From positions 2,673,107 to 2,737,106 of the forward strand of contig NW_006766883.1 in NCBI RefSeq assembly GCF_000275845.1: a DNA stretch of 64,000 nucleotides. Reading direction: 5' to 3'. Positions 23,677 through 39,700 of this stretch are shown one piece after another. The notes beneath the pieces are model-generated. The model saw only the letters and a program-made list of their open reading frames with translations, was not told where the DNA came from and did not search any database. This DNA comes from Dichomitus squalens LYAD-421 SS1 (taxonomy: Eukaryota; Basidiomycota; Agaricomycetes; Polyporales; Polyporaceae). How positions within the stretch are numbered: the first letter of the stretch is position 1; every line of letters starts with the position of its first letter. The translations under genes were made by a program, and so were the position numbers.

Positions 23677-26600
23677 TCACTGCGCGAGCGACTCCGACTC
23701 CGACGGCTTGGCCGCTATCCGTTTCTTGGCCTTCTTTTCCTTCCCGCCGCCGCCACTCCCTGTCGTCCCCTTCTTCTTGACCTTTGTCACTTTGATCGCC
23801 TCGGGTGTTCTGGGCCGGGGCTCGTCCGCGTCCAAGTCGTAAGCCGGAAAGCGTGACGGCAGGGGAACGGCCACACTTGCCCCAAGGGGGGGAGTTGCCG
23901 ATCGTGACGTACTCCCGTTCCCATACATCCCATACGAGGGCGAAGGAGAGCCTACCCTCACTCCAGGGCGCTGAGGCTGTGGGGACACAGGGGTTGACGC
24001 AGTGCGCACTGCGCCCTCGGGCATCTCACCCGTTTTGTCGATGACGAACGTCTGTGCGGGCGGTGCAGGGGAGCTTCGCAAGCTGGGTAGGCGCGCTGTT
24101 GGTGCTATAGCTATACAGATAGGACGTTCGAGAGATCCGGTCAATTTCGGAGAGTGTGCGTGTGTATGCATGTGTGTAGCGCCGAGACCATAAGACCGTC
24201 GGACGATAGGGGGGTCGCATGGATGGGACGAGCGAGGAGAGTGGAGTGGGGATAGGGTGTAGGGATGTGTGGCGAAATCGGTGCGCACGATGTCGTAAAG
24301 CCGTGAGTGCTAGGCTGCGGGGGGACCATGTGCGGAAGCGGTGCGTACCTGTGGACAGTGGCGGCAGGTCGTCTAGCTTGACCACCGGTATAGACTCCAC
24401 GTCGGCGGCGCCAAACTTTGTCAAAGGAGGACGGTCGTCCATCAGGTAGTAGGGGTCGTCCCGCAGCCGTTCCAGCCGCTCGGCCTTCCGCTACGTCGCA
24501 CAATAGGGAACACCAGCCCAAACCAAGATCATCTGTCAGTCATTCAAAGACAGAACACAAACAGAGCGGGAAGAGAGGGCGCCCAGTGGGTAGCCATCGT
24601 TGTGTCATCCTCGTAGCCGACACGAAGACAATAGGAAATGGCAAGGCCAAGATGAATGAACAGCACTCACGCGCTCGCGCTCAGCCCGCTCCTTCTCAGT
24701 CTCGACCAATTGGACTACCACGTCGTGTCCGTTCCCATCGACCGCCTGATCCTCTTCGTCATCCGCGCCACCACTCGCCCGCGCCTTCCCCTTGCGCTTC
24801 GACTTCCCTGCGCCTTTCTCACCCTCCTTTCGCTTACCTTTCTTACCCTTCTTCCCCTCGAGCGCCTCGTCCGTGGCATCCCCAGCCAGGGGGGTGGGGT
24901 CTTCCTTGAAAGGCACGATCCATGCTTCCAGATCCAAACCTTCGGGAATCGGCAAGCTCGCCTGGGCCGAGAGCGCGACCGCGTTGAGTTCGTACGCACC
25001 GAAGAGCGGTCTGATGAGGTATAGGCTCTTCGGAAAGTGGGGCTCCGATGCCGGAGATGTAGACGCAGACGCGGTCGACGAGGGCTCGCCGAAGCCTTCC
25101 GCGCCTGGGCTCATGCTCGACTCGCCATACTTGCTAGTATTGCGCGGCTGCGGCTTGTATGCGCTCAGATCTGCGCGGATGAACGTGAAGAGTTGGAGCA
25201 GCTCAGCGGCCTGGAAGTATCAACGTGAGCACGCGATCGTGGGGCGAACGTCAAGACAACGGCATGTGTTACGGAAATGAAACAGTCCGGGAAGCACGCA
25301 CCCGTTCCTGCACCTCGATGTCGGTGTGCGTCACAATGCTTGAGAGGCGCCCCACGACGTCGTCGACGACTCCACGGACTCTGGGCAAGTCATCGTCGTC
25401 CCAGCGATCGGCGAGTTCTGTCGCCCATGAACCGAAAACCTTCATCGCCGCATGCAGATAGACGGCGACGATGTCCGAAGGCAACGACAAGATGCGAGGC
25501 TGCAAGAGGGATGACAGAAGCTTGTGTGGCTCCGCAAGTTCGCTGAAAATGCCACGCCTATTGTTGAACAGAGACGCGCTACCAAACACGTTGTCGCCAC
25601 CTACCTGCAATACTCGCCGCAGATCCACGCCGCCGCCCAGAGCACCTCTGGGCACCCGCCGTCGTCGGAGGCATTGTGTAAGAACGAATCATCGCCGAGG
25701 AGCTTTGCCATGACTTGAACAGCATATCGGCGCGCTGCACGCACTCGACCGGTGATATCGACGAGCTGTTCACGAATCTCGGCACCGATGCTCACACGTG
25801 CGACATAAGCGAGATCAACGAGAACGGAGATGTACCACTCAAAGTCTGTGACGTTGTCGTACAAGTCCTGTGAGCCGAGCGATAAGATCCGTTGGGCTAG
25901 CGTCAGACGATAGGCCGGAGATTGAGAGGGAAGTCCGCCAAGTCGAGCCGCTGGAATGTCTTGAGATGGCCCGAACTGAGAGAGCGCCTCCGAGGCGGAC
26001 GGAAGGGCCACAGATTCCGTTTTGACCAGATGGGATAAGAGGTGCTGCACGATGGGCTGCAAATTGTGTCGGCTGACCTAACAAGAACTCGTGTTAGTCC
26101 ACCTTGTATGTCGTTGTCAAGCGCGAACAGAAATTTTCAGACCATAGCAGAGACTAAGTCCAAGGCTCGCATCCTGATACTGATGTCTTCGTCGTTGACA
26201 CTGGACAAGATCATATCCTGATATTCTGCTACAAGCTCCGGGTGGGTGGGAACGATCTTAACCATTGCGAGCAAAGCGATGTACTTCACTGCAGAGGTCG
26301 TCGGTCAACTCGGCGGCGTGCTTGAAGGAACTCACTCAGGCTCACAGTTTTGATCGGCATCCTGCAAGAATCCAGCCAACTTCGTGACACATGTTTGGGC
26401 AAGCGCGTTCCCTGCAAGACCCAGGAGCATGCCACCTATGATGCATGTACGCACACATTCATATAGGAGAGATATTGCTGACGTCGTGGAGATAAGATCA
26501 GTTATCGGTGGTTGTAGTTTCTTCACCAGCCGGGGCTCATACGGCGTTAGAGTCCCAAACTAGAGAGAGCATTAGACAAAAATACCTCCCACAGGAATGT

Positions 26601-27474
26601 AGCGCGCCTCACAAGTTTGATGATTTTGATCAACATCCAATTGTTTGAAGAGGTAGTCAAAAGATGAAATAACTGCGGTGCCAGTGGAAGGTAGTCTCTA
26701 GGACTTTGGGGGGCTAACTCGCACAAAACGTTTACCGTCGCCGCTACAACGCCTGCAGTACAGCTATGAGTATAGAGTGTGTCCAAGTCAAATCCGAGAA
26801 AACATACCGGGATCGGGATCATCTAACTTGTCTCGGAGCCTGCTCATGCTGGAAGGGAGGACGTCCGGGTATTTAGTGACAACCTTGTACATAGCTAGGA
26901 CCGCTCGTTTCCGTATATGTGGGCGCGAATGGTTGAGCATAGCGACAAGTTCCGGGGATAGGTCCCGAGCCAATTCGGATGTCACGATGTGCGATAGCCC
27001 ATTTAATGCGATGGCTACCTCTTCTGGTCTTGAGCCTAAGTCCTGAAGGCAAAGTTATTCGACTCAAAACGAGACCCTCATATCGACGCATCATACCTTC
27101 TTGAGCAAGTTTGTAGTGAGCATCAGAACGTCCGTATCCTGCTGGAAAGACTGTGCTGCTGCCAAATACCCGATAGTCTTGAGGTGTATTCGTGGAGCCG
27201 ACATAACCTCAACGACATGGAAGGACGCCCAACTCATGTCATACCCAAGCATGTGCAACTTGCGTAAGGCAGCTCGGATCATGAGACGAAGGCGACACGA
27301 AACAACGGTGACACGTACGTATGTGAGCTTCAGTATAGCAGCAGCCTTGATCTCCATGTCTTTGCTTCTGGTTTCCGTCCGGATCTCGTCCACAGCTTGA
27401 GCGATGAACTTGCTTTCATCCTTCTTGTTGGCGCGCAGACCGCGAATAAGATCCTGGAGTGTACGTTCCCACAT
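23677..27474 (-). CDS. APL5: AP-3 complex subunit delta
   Basis: Eleven exons: 27474-27319, 27258-27097, 27042-26808, 26752-26613, 26559-26346, 26288-26143, 26077-25605, 25542-25302, 25210-24671, 24490-24349, 24095-23677; about 955 residues. Large subunit of the AP-3 adaptor that sorts cargo from Golgi/endosome to the vacuole. The N-terminal adaptin solenoid is clear: MWERTLQDLIRGLRANKKDE, LHMLGYDMSWASFHVVEVMS, KTIGYLAAAQSF, LTTNLLKK, NHSRPHIRKRAVLAMYKVV, LDDPDPGVVAATVNVLCELA, NDEDISIRMRALDLVSAMV. The MSWASF-VVEVMS block is characteristic of delta rather than alpha, gamma or beta adaptins. The C-terminal third is a Lys/Glu-rich linker (KKGKKGKRKEGEKG, then VETEKERAERER) and a Ser/Pro-rich tail ending KPSESESLAQ, with no obvious ear domain. 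Phases agree at all ten junctions. The gene symbol is by orthology to yeast Apl5. Confidence 0.93.
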
Positions 27475-29701
27475 ACTATGGCAAGAGACCCTGTTTCAGC
27501 ACTTCAAGATGAGGTGCAAGAAACTGAGTGTCCAGAAGCGTCTGCTACTGTCAGAGAGCGTGTTTGGCCAGAGTTGGGATGGTAGATCGAGACAAGCTCA
27601 AGATTCAGAAGCACGAGATAGCCACCGACAATAGATGCCAGTGCGAGCAGCGAGGCAAGCTGAGGACGTACGAATTCTGTCGCAAGTACTAGTCAGAACA
27701 CAGAGAGCAAGACAAGTACTTGCATGCGGGCAGAGGGAGCACCAGAGTGGCTCGCAGCTCGCTGCACACCATGACTGTATGCCGGCTCAATATGGCAACT
27801 GTTTCCCACCCGCAGACATACTGTGTCTCGTCAAAATTGCATGTATCCAACGTGTCGTTCATTCTCTCCTGGCTTGCGTCTCGACATATGACAGCCGAAT
27901 TGTCTTCTACAGCCCCGCAGAAGTGACGTTTTCCTTCCGTTCTTCCGAGACATGTCCCGACAGATGTATGCATGTGTGCTAATGTCGGCTACTACGCTAG
28001 CAAACAGTTCTACCTGCGATAAGCATCTGGGACGTTTGCGCATCGCCAGATCAGGGTTCGCGTCCTTCCAATTGATACCGAACATATTGCAGGGCAGTTT
28101 TCCATGAAGCCTCGTCTTTTTGGAGTAATCTTCGCGCGAAGTCCTTGGTCGAAATATTTACCGCCCGTTCTTCCACTTCCTCCAGGATGCTTTCCGGGTC
28201 CCATGACGGCTTGCCCGAAGACTGCTGACGGCTTCCGACGATCGTCCCCGGGCATTTTCGTCCAATGACTGTAGGACGCCTTACTGCGCTGACATCGGCA
28301 GGTACACCCATCTCGTCTGACGCGATCACCTGTCACCGACCCGAATACTTGTCAGCGTATCTTGGCACGAATGAAGCACACGCTGAGCATTGCTCCATGC
28401 GGGCCTTTGGGCACACGCTGCTCGGGAGCATAACGGCAAGCAAGAATCCCGGAGGGTAACTCAAGGTTCATGTGGCCACGATGCGGAGCCAGCCACGGCT
28501 ACTCAGCCGCAACGCTTGGTGTCAAGCCAACTAGTCCTCCGACATATCCACTAACACTGATGCCAGGTTCAAGTCTCCCGCATTCGGACGACTCGACTGC
28601 GCCATACTATCTGAAGCTAGACTTCATACCAAGCGGCCATCATTCGTGGCATGCCTGGAAGCTTGGTAAATGAAATACTCCTGCTGGAGTGATTTGTTCT
28701 TACGAGGTACAGACAACGACGTCATCGGAAGCATTTGACATGAGCTAGCGGCGAGGTAGAGCAGCTTGAAATTGAAGTGAAAGGTTAGCTCACTCAAGCA
28801 ACCGCAGACTGAAGTCCGATTCGTTGATTGTGAGGAAGACGCATATGACGCTAGTCCAGAAAGCACGGAATGTTTCCCATGACAAATCTCGTAGTGAGTG
28901 TACTATTGGCGACATAACCCCGGAACGAGGATGACGAACGGTTGCACGGGACCCTGTAGGCCACAAGAAACGCAAGGCCCCCCTTGACTGTGGGCAGACA
29001 GGGATGCTGGTCGTTGGGCAGGACCTGAACAAATGGTTGTCCTGCGGCAAGGCCCCCTCAAGTCTGACCGAACCGAGAGTGGACCCCTGATTGTGGCACG
29101 TCTCTTACCATCAAGGACGGCCGCCCAGTACCATTTGCGACTGAGTGCCAGGACCAGCGTCATCTTGGTAGTCTTTAATGAATCCTACTTGCCTTTACCA
29201 GCATGCTGTGGCCGGGCTATCCCCGTCCTCCGACCGTGCTGCGCTTTACGTACCCTTGACTTAATTCTCTAGAAGTCCGGGACCCGAGGTCCGAGCGCCT
29301 GAGGCTGTGAGCGAAACTGTCAAATGCGCCCGCGATGGTCAACCCTTGTATGTACTCGCGCAGACCGATGAACTCACCGACCCTTCCCGGCACACCCTCC
29401 CCAAGATGACGGGTTCTCGTCCCGATCAATCTCACCACGGGTCATCCCTCAGGCTCAGGAACAAGCGGGGAAGGAGCCGGGCAATCGGACTGGCCACGCG
29501 CGCCCTAGGTGCGATCGAGCGACGAATCGCGGCACGTACGGGGAACAGCGCCAGCGTATCCTGGTTCCGGCTAGGCTTCATGTCTGGCTTGGGCATGACT
29601 GAAGCCACCGACCCAGGGTGATGTCCCGGCTATAGATAAAAGGACGCGAGGGCCTGCGCAAATGTAGTTTCTCCATCCCAAGTCCCAAGCCTGGACTCAG
29701 C
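27475..29701. other. 2.2-kb gap, mostly unexplained
   Basis: The first part must hold the AP-3 delta promoter. A minus-strand frame at 28329-28051 encodes an amphipathic stretch (DPESILEEVEERAVNISTKD, then FARRLLQKDEASWKTALQYV) that reads like real protein, but I found no neighbouring exons and no family. Other frames look random. CTATAGATAAAAGG at 29630-29643 is a TATA candidate for the oxygenase gene that follows. Confidence 0.35.
29630..29643 (+). promoter_or_regulatory. TATA-like box
   Basis: CTATAGATAAAAGG lies about 60 bp upstream of the oxygenase start codon at 29702, a plausible TATA position for a gene with a short leader. Confidence 0.45.
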
Positions 29702-31127
29702 ATGCCTGCCCTCACTACTGTCCCCGCGTTCCCTTCCGACGTTCCAACGCACTCGCTCATCGTCATCGACTATCAGCTGCTTCAAGCCGGAAGCAATGAT
29801 GAGATGGCGAAACTCTGGCACGCTGCTACCCACCTGGGCTTCTGGTAGTGAGTAGCATGTCCGGGACTCTGGACCTCAAGCGCCAAGTCTAATTCACATC
29901 TCGTCACAGCCTCAGAAACCACGGCGTCGACCGTGAGGTTAACGCCATGTTCGACGTCGGCGCGGAAACATTAGCGCTTCCCCTGGCAGAGAAGATGAAG
30001 TTCGAACAAGGTGACACTGGCGACTCATTTGGGTAGGCTCCTTACCACTTCGTCTATATATTCCCGTGGCGGAATCTCATGGAGTTTCAGATACAAAGCC
30101 CGAGGAACGATCGCAACTGACCTGAGTGGCACCCGAGACACCGTCGAGTTCCTGAACATTGCGCAGGACGACGCTGTCTCGTGGCCGCGGCCTATTCACC
30201 GGACATATCCGTCATCCGTCAACGCGAGGATGCAGGATGCTGTGATTCCCTTCGTACGAAAGTCGATGGCGGTCAACAACACGATCCTGGACATCCTCGA
30301 GAGGCTTCTCGGCCTGCCAAAGGGAAGCCTTGCCAATCTCCACGCAACACATGAACCCTGCGGAAGCGAGGCCAGGGTAGTCAAGACACCTCCCAATCAG
30401 AGCACCGCTGGGATCGGAGCGCACACCGACTTTGGAACTCTGGTCAGTCTTCGTGGCTTATCTGCGTGTCGGCGGAAGGCTCACCTACATTCTGCAGACG
30501 TTCCTGCACAACCGTCTCGGCGGTCTCCAAGTCATGCCACCTGGCTCACAAGAATGGCTTTACGTTAAGGTATATATTATCACTAGAGGTTTGTACCTGT
30601 CTCACCTGTCTATTGTTCGTCGCAGCCTCTTCCTGGTCATGCGATATGCAATATTGGAGATGCTCTTTCGATTTTCAGTGGCGGCATCTTGCGTTCGAAT
30701 TTGCATCGTGTGATGTACGTCTGGCTTCCTATCTTACAACTGAAACTTCTTCTCATCTCGCCAATCAGGCCGCCACCGGGTCACCAGTCGCGTTACGAGC
30801 GATACTCCGTCGCATTCTTCACCCGCCCGAACAACAATGTTATCCTCCGGCCGCTCACGGACAAGAGCAGGCTGATTGCGGACGCCGCCGCGAAGAACCC
30901 GAGGGAAGAATTCAACAGCGGTGCGACCGCCGGCGAATGGACAGCGCGCCGGATCAGAAAACTCAGGCTGCGGAACCGGAAGGTCAGCCGGAACGCGATG
31001 CACCTTGAGAAGCTTGTACTTACGAGTTGTCCGTTGTTCATAGGGTCCAGAAACGTGGTACGAGGCCAAGGGCACCGAGCATCCAGGGCTACGGCATGGG
31101 CACGAAACAGTTCGTGCGACAGCATGA
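29702..31127 (+). CDS. 2-oxoglutarate/Fe(II) oxygenase (IPNS-like)
   Basis: Seven exons: 29702-29847, 29910-30032, 30091-30442, 30498-30569, 30626-30714, 30769-30982, 31044-31127; 359 residues, the usual size of the isopenicillin-N-synthase-like family. These enzymes use iron, oxygen and 2-oxoglutarate to hydroxylate or desaturate small molecules. The N-terminal DIOX_N part has LWHAATHLGFWYLRNHGVD. The iron triad is visible: AHTDFGTL (His about 201, Asp about 203) and the distal His in LRSNLHRVM (about 258); ERYSVAFF supplies the 2-oxoglutarate Arg. The last exon gives GPETWYEAKGTEHPGL, a common C-terminal pattern. An alternative acceptor one base on would give a longer tail to about 31171. 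The substrate cannot be read from sequence, and the neighbours do not form a biosynthetic cluster. Confidence 0.9.
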
Positions 31128-31876
31128 TACTGACGAAGAGTCCATCCTAGTTGAACGAGCGCAGCCTATGTAGGACATACCTTATCTCTGTATTATCATT
31201 CCAAGCTATCTTGTGCATGTATGCGTATACTTCGATATTCCTAACTTGTAGTACTTTACGCACGAAATCAATAAGATTCTGTACATTACTCATCTAGTCT
31301 GCGATATCGTTGAAGCTTGAAGGTGGATACGGTTGCAATGGACCGAGACGGATTGGAGCATTGATCGCTCGCCAGCCTTGCCAGGAAACTTGAAGAGGCA
31401 CGAGAACGACAAGTCGTTCTAGCCAGCGTGTTTGTGATGTCAGGTACACGACAGAGTGGGGATTCTCGGTCAGAGACAAGGTAGCTGCAGGCACAATGGT
31501 GCGGAAGGCTGCGAACTTGTCACGGTCAAACAACTGCCATTGGGCGCTTATATGCGCAACTCGGTTCCGGCCGTGGCTATGCCGCGAGTTTCTTGGACGC
31601 TGAGCGCTCATGTGACTTGTACTTCAACCACCACCACTACAGATCTCTCCTACAATCCTTTGTGTTACAGGAGACCTTCAAGGAACATCGCGTGCTTCTA
31701 ATTGCTCTTTAACAGCACATAGAGTTTGTCGTGTCGAGTTTATCCGCAGCTGGGTATCAAAATTGAAGCTTTGAATGGTAGCCGAGATTCTTCTGTCCTC
31801 TGGAGCCGCCACACATTGGTACCTCCCTGCAGCGAGAGTGAGTAGTAGTCACATTGGCCGTTTGCCTTAGACGGGC
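31128..31876. other. Intergenic gap
   Basis: About 750 bp between two + strand genes. No supportable gene; includes the oxygenase 3' UTR and the NXT-like gene promoter. Confidence 0.4.
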
Positions 31877-32470
31877 ATGAGCACTTTGACGCCAAACGAG
31901 TAAGCTACTGTCCCCCTGAACATGATACTAGTGTCCAGATAGGCTTACTCCTTCGTTCGTCGCAGTATCGAGATCGCCACCAGAGCGGCAGACCATTTCA
32001 CGCGCATCTACTACACGACTTACGATTCGCCAACGCGAATCGATGACCTCCCAAACTTCTACAGACCCAACTCTGCCCTGACATGGAACGGCAAGCCTTT
32101 CGAGGGCGTTGACGGCGTGCGAGAGCTCGTCTCCGGCATCCCCGCCACAAAACACGAGGTCCAGTCCTTCGATTGCCACCCCATTCCAGGTCAGCCACTT
32201 TCCTCCTCAGATGATACTCACGAATGGCATCTCATGTGTGAAACAGGAAGCCAGCCACCTTCGCTGCTGGTGACCGTATCGGGCATCGTCACCCACGGCA
32301 AGGGTCCAGCTGCGAACCCTGCCAACGCGCCGCGTAACAATGTCGACGGCCACCCCCGCGTCTTCTCTCAAACGTTCATGCTGGCCCCAGACCCGAACGC
32401 TCCCCCAACAAAGTCCGGGGAGGTTGCAAAATACTATATTACCGCAGACGCCTTACGGTTCGTCGGTTAG
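31877..32470 (+). CDS. NTF2-like mRNA export factor (NXT1/p15-like)
   Basis: Three exons: 31877-31899, 31966-32189, 32247-32470; 156 residues. The first exon is 23 nt (MSTLTPN plus two bases). A single NTF2 fold covers almost the whole protein: DIEIATRAADHFTRIYYTTY, RIDDLPNFYRPNSALTWNGK, FEGVDGVRELVSGIPATKHE, VQSFDCHPIPG, SLLVTVSGIVTHG, PRVFSQTFMLAPD, KYYITADALRFV. In animals NXT1 pairs with the NXF1/TAP export receptor; in fungi the partner is a Mex67-type receptor, with Mtr2 as the distant yeast counterpart. The DSPTRIDDLPNFY segment matches the p15-like group better than the Ran importer NTF2, which is shorter. It is convergent with the Prp22-like helicase gene, so two RNA-processing factors adjoin here, probably by chance. 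Confidence 0.85.
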
Positions 32471-32822
32471 GCACGCGGGCACGTGGCAGCCACGGTACGC
32501 TTCACTGTCAATTGAGGCTCAAGGACGCGAACACGACTCATTCTTCGCCAGAGCTTGCGTCTATGCGGCATGTACAAATCTCGTGGCCTGAATGTGGCGG
32601 ATCGCGAAGCGCGACGGGGCTTCGGCGTCCATTCCATGCAGCTACGTTTCCACGTTCACAACGTGGGTAAAGAAGCCGCATCGCGGGGAAGCACTCGACA
32701 TGTTCAACAGTGCAGACTCATACACAGCCGAAAAGTAGAGAAGGAATGTAGCAGATATCATTACATATGGTAGTATACAGTACGCAACCGTCTCCAGATC
32801 CCGATGCATGAAACATAGGCGA
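32471..32822. other. Convergent intergenic gap
   Basis: 352 bp between the 3' ends of the NXT1-like and Prp22-like genes; presumably both 3' UTRs. Confidence 0.5.
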
Positions 32823-36568
<3,746 letters not shown>

Positions 36569-36762
36569 GGTGGATCAGAGTCAAGCCACTAGATCGCGGA
36601 CTGTCTCTGCAGCCGTGTCGCTTGACCACCCGTACAGACGCCTTTTGGTTCAGGTCGGCGGTTGGTTCGGTACCACATGCTGAGTAAGCGCAGCTCTAGA
36701 AAGTCGTGGGTGAGCATAGGCGCCTACTCATCCCGTTCTTTCTGTCGAAGCAGGCGCCTGGG
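36569..36762. promoter_or_regulatory. Bidirectional promoter between helicase genes
   Basis: Only 194 bp separate the two start codons of the divergent DEAH/DExH helicase genes. Both core promoters and leaders must fit here. No TATA box is evident. Confidence 0.6.
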
Positions 36763-39700
36763 ATGCCCCCCAAGAGAGGCATTGTCAAGTCCGGAAATGC
36801 CGGTAACTCATCCAAAGCATCGAAGCCTCCTCTGGTACCTGCACCAGCGTCCGAAGAGAAACCTCTCTTTCCACCAGGCTCAAAGTATCCCTTGAGTTTG
36901 CTACACGAGAGGTATGTAATTCACCAGATATCGTTACGTCCAGTGATGTAGAATCAAACATCTTCCCCTGCTATGACCTGCGGTCTCAATACCGTCTTGG
37001 AGTCTCATCTCTCAATGTTCTCTCTGACGTGTCGGATAGATGTCAGAAAAATGGATGGGAGAAGCCCATTGTCGATACGGTACCTGATCAATCCGTCTGG
37101 GAAGCCACCGTCCTAGATGACTGACCGTAATCAATCCATAGCGAAGGCAGGGAGATGGCTACTCATTCTCTGTCCTGCTGAGCAGAGTCAACAAGAAGGG
37201 CTCAGAGCGGGAGTCGGTCCGCCTGGAGCCCCATCCACCTTTTGCTATGCCTTCGGCTCTGGAGGCGCGCCATTGGGGCGCGACGTACGCACTTTATAGG
37301 GTACGATATGCCGAAAATATGTTGACTTATGTCTGATGATCTGCATGCCAGTTTTGCAACGGCATACAACTGGATCGCGTCCTACCCCCCGGTCCACGTG
37401 AGTACTGGAAACAGTTGGCGGCCGAGCACAAGGCAGCCCCGGCGCACCAAAGCTGGATGTATGACGCTGATCCGTTTGCCGCTCGTAAGGCGGTGAACGA
37501 AAGGCAGGAGAAGGCCGCCCTGAAGAAGGAAGAAGCCAGCCGGCCCGAGGGGAGTTCCAAGCCTGCTCAACAGTCTTCAGACTTTGCCAACGCTCCCGAA
37601 GCGAAGATGGCTAGCACTCTCAGAGACTTTGTCGAAGACGCTGTCAAGAAGGTAATTACGGCATTGTGCTGGCTCAGTCGTTAGACTGACGAATAAAACA
37701 GGGACTCGCCATGTACCCCGATGCTGGGGATGCAGAACCGAACCATATCAAGTCAGAGGACCACTCACGCCTCGCGAAGGAATTGGGACTTCTCGGCTTC
37801 ACTCTTGTGCAAGCTCGGAAAGCGATCACAGCTCTCTCTCAGGCTTCTGCTTTGACCTCTAGTCTCCTTGGACGCCTTCCCCCTCTGCAGGCTTGCATCG
37901 AGTATCTTATCTTGCAAGTTCCGGAGTGCGACCTGCCGCAGCGCTTCCTTCCTTCCGTCAATTCTTCCAACCCCTTCATTACTGGCGCACACGCCGGTAC
38001 AGATGATTTGAAGAAGCGTTGGGCAGAAGACAAGGCGATCAAGGAATGCGGTTGGCCTGCCCACGTCGTGAGGGAGTGCACCTCTGACCAGGCCCTCACC
38101 GAAGATTGGGGGAAGCTCATTTTTTCTCTTAACTGCAGACTTGTTGGTGTGGACTGGAGGGAGGCTGCGACGATCGAGCCCCAAGACCTTGAAGTCATTG
38201 ATCAAGAGGAAATAGAGGCCCTCAGCGGGCGAGCCGGGATCAATAGAGAACTTATGATCCCGCTCCCTGTGGCGCCACTGACCCTTCATATCATTGTCCC
38301 CGAGGATCGCATACTCCCAGCTGCTGGCACATTCCCTCCGATGTACCTTACATCGTCAACCGTTGCAGCTTATGTCCGCCTACATGTACTCTCCAAGCTC
38401 GTCATGGCGCTCAAGACGGGTAACCTCCGCGACCCGGGCGAGACGGTCATCATGGCGATCATGCGTCATGTTGAAGAAGAATGGGCGGTAATCCAGGATG
38501 ATGGTCCTCCGGACATTTCGGTGGTTATGCGGCATCTCCTGCCCAAGGCCCAGCCATCTACAGCCCAAGGGTCGACTGTCGCGACAGATGAGACAACGTC
38601 CGCATCATCGAAAAGCAGACGTCCTCGGGCAATTCGACGGGACGACCGTACGGGCGAGCGTGTAAAGCAAGAATATGAGCAGCTCGTTCGACAGGCAGAA
38701 TACGCGAAAATGCTGACAACAAGGGAACGACTCCCGGCCTTCGCGTCAAGGAGACAGTTCCTCGACATTCTGAAGGCCAACCGTTGCGTTGTCGTCGTTG
38801 GCGAAACTGGTAAGTGGCCGTTATTCTTGATACGAGCAAGGGCTGACCTCAGGTTCAGGCTGCGGCAAGACCACACAGCGTGCGTTACCACGCGTGACGT
38901 CGCATGCTCTTATTGAAGCTTCTGCCCTCAGTACCCCAATTTGTCCTCGACGAGCTCATTGCAACAGGGCAAGGGGCAAAGGCCTCAATCATTGTCACCC
39001 AGCCGCGCAGGCTGTCCGCAATCGGGGTCGCTGCCCGAGTTTCTGCGGAGCGTCTCGAGGATGGTTCAGTCGGCTACGCTATTCGTGGAGAGTCCAAGCA
39101 AGGGTCACATACCAAGATCCTCTTCTGTACGACCGGGGTCGTTCTCCGGAGACTGGGCTCGGGTGACAAGCTGGACGACGTGACCCACGTCGTCGTTGAC
39201 GAGGTGTGCATCTGGTGCAGTATTCATAGTCAGTCCTGTGACCTGACGGAGACATTATTCGACAGGTCCATGAGCGTTCTGTTGACGGGGACTTCCTACT
39301 GCTCGAATTGCGCGAGCTGCTGAAGACCCATCCTACTCTCAAGGTTATCCTTATGTCGGCGACTATCAACCACGAAGTCTTCGTGAAGTACTTCCACAAT
39401 GCGCCCCTTCTGACTATACCCGGTTTCACTCATCCGGTTGAAGACAAGTCAGTGAATCCATGGCCCCGAGGACGTCATTGCTCACACGAGGTTGCAGGTA
39501 TCTGGAGGATTTCTTCCCTCAGCTGGAGTACCGCCCGTCTGGGCCCAAGTCATCCAGGCAAGCGAGAGACAGGGACGACGAGGCGGGCCAAGAGCTCGAT
39601 AGCGCCGGCCTCGACGACGAGTCTCAGATGGCCATTCGAGCCATCATGCGCTCGGAGTCCTTTGACTATGACGTACGTCTGTGAATCTTCGACATAGACT

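Noticed and set aside
31128..31171. Longer C-terminus for the 2OG oxygenase
   Set aside because: The one-base alternative acceptor yields a tail unlike the family, while the chosen frame gives the common GPETWYEAKGTE pattern.
29702..32470. Secondary-metabolite cluster around the 2OG oxygenase
   Set aside because: Neighbours are an NTF2-like factor and an RNA helicase; there is no synthase, and the P450 and reductase are 17-30 kb away among housekeeping genes.
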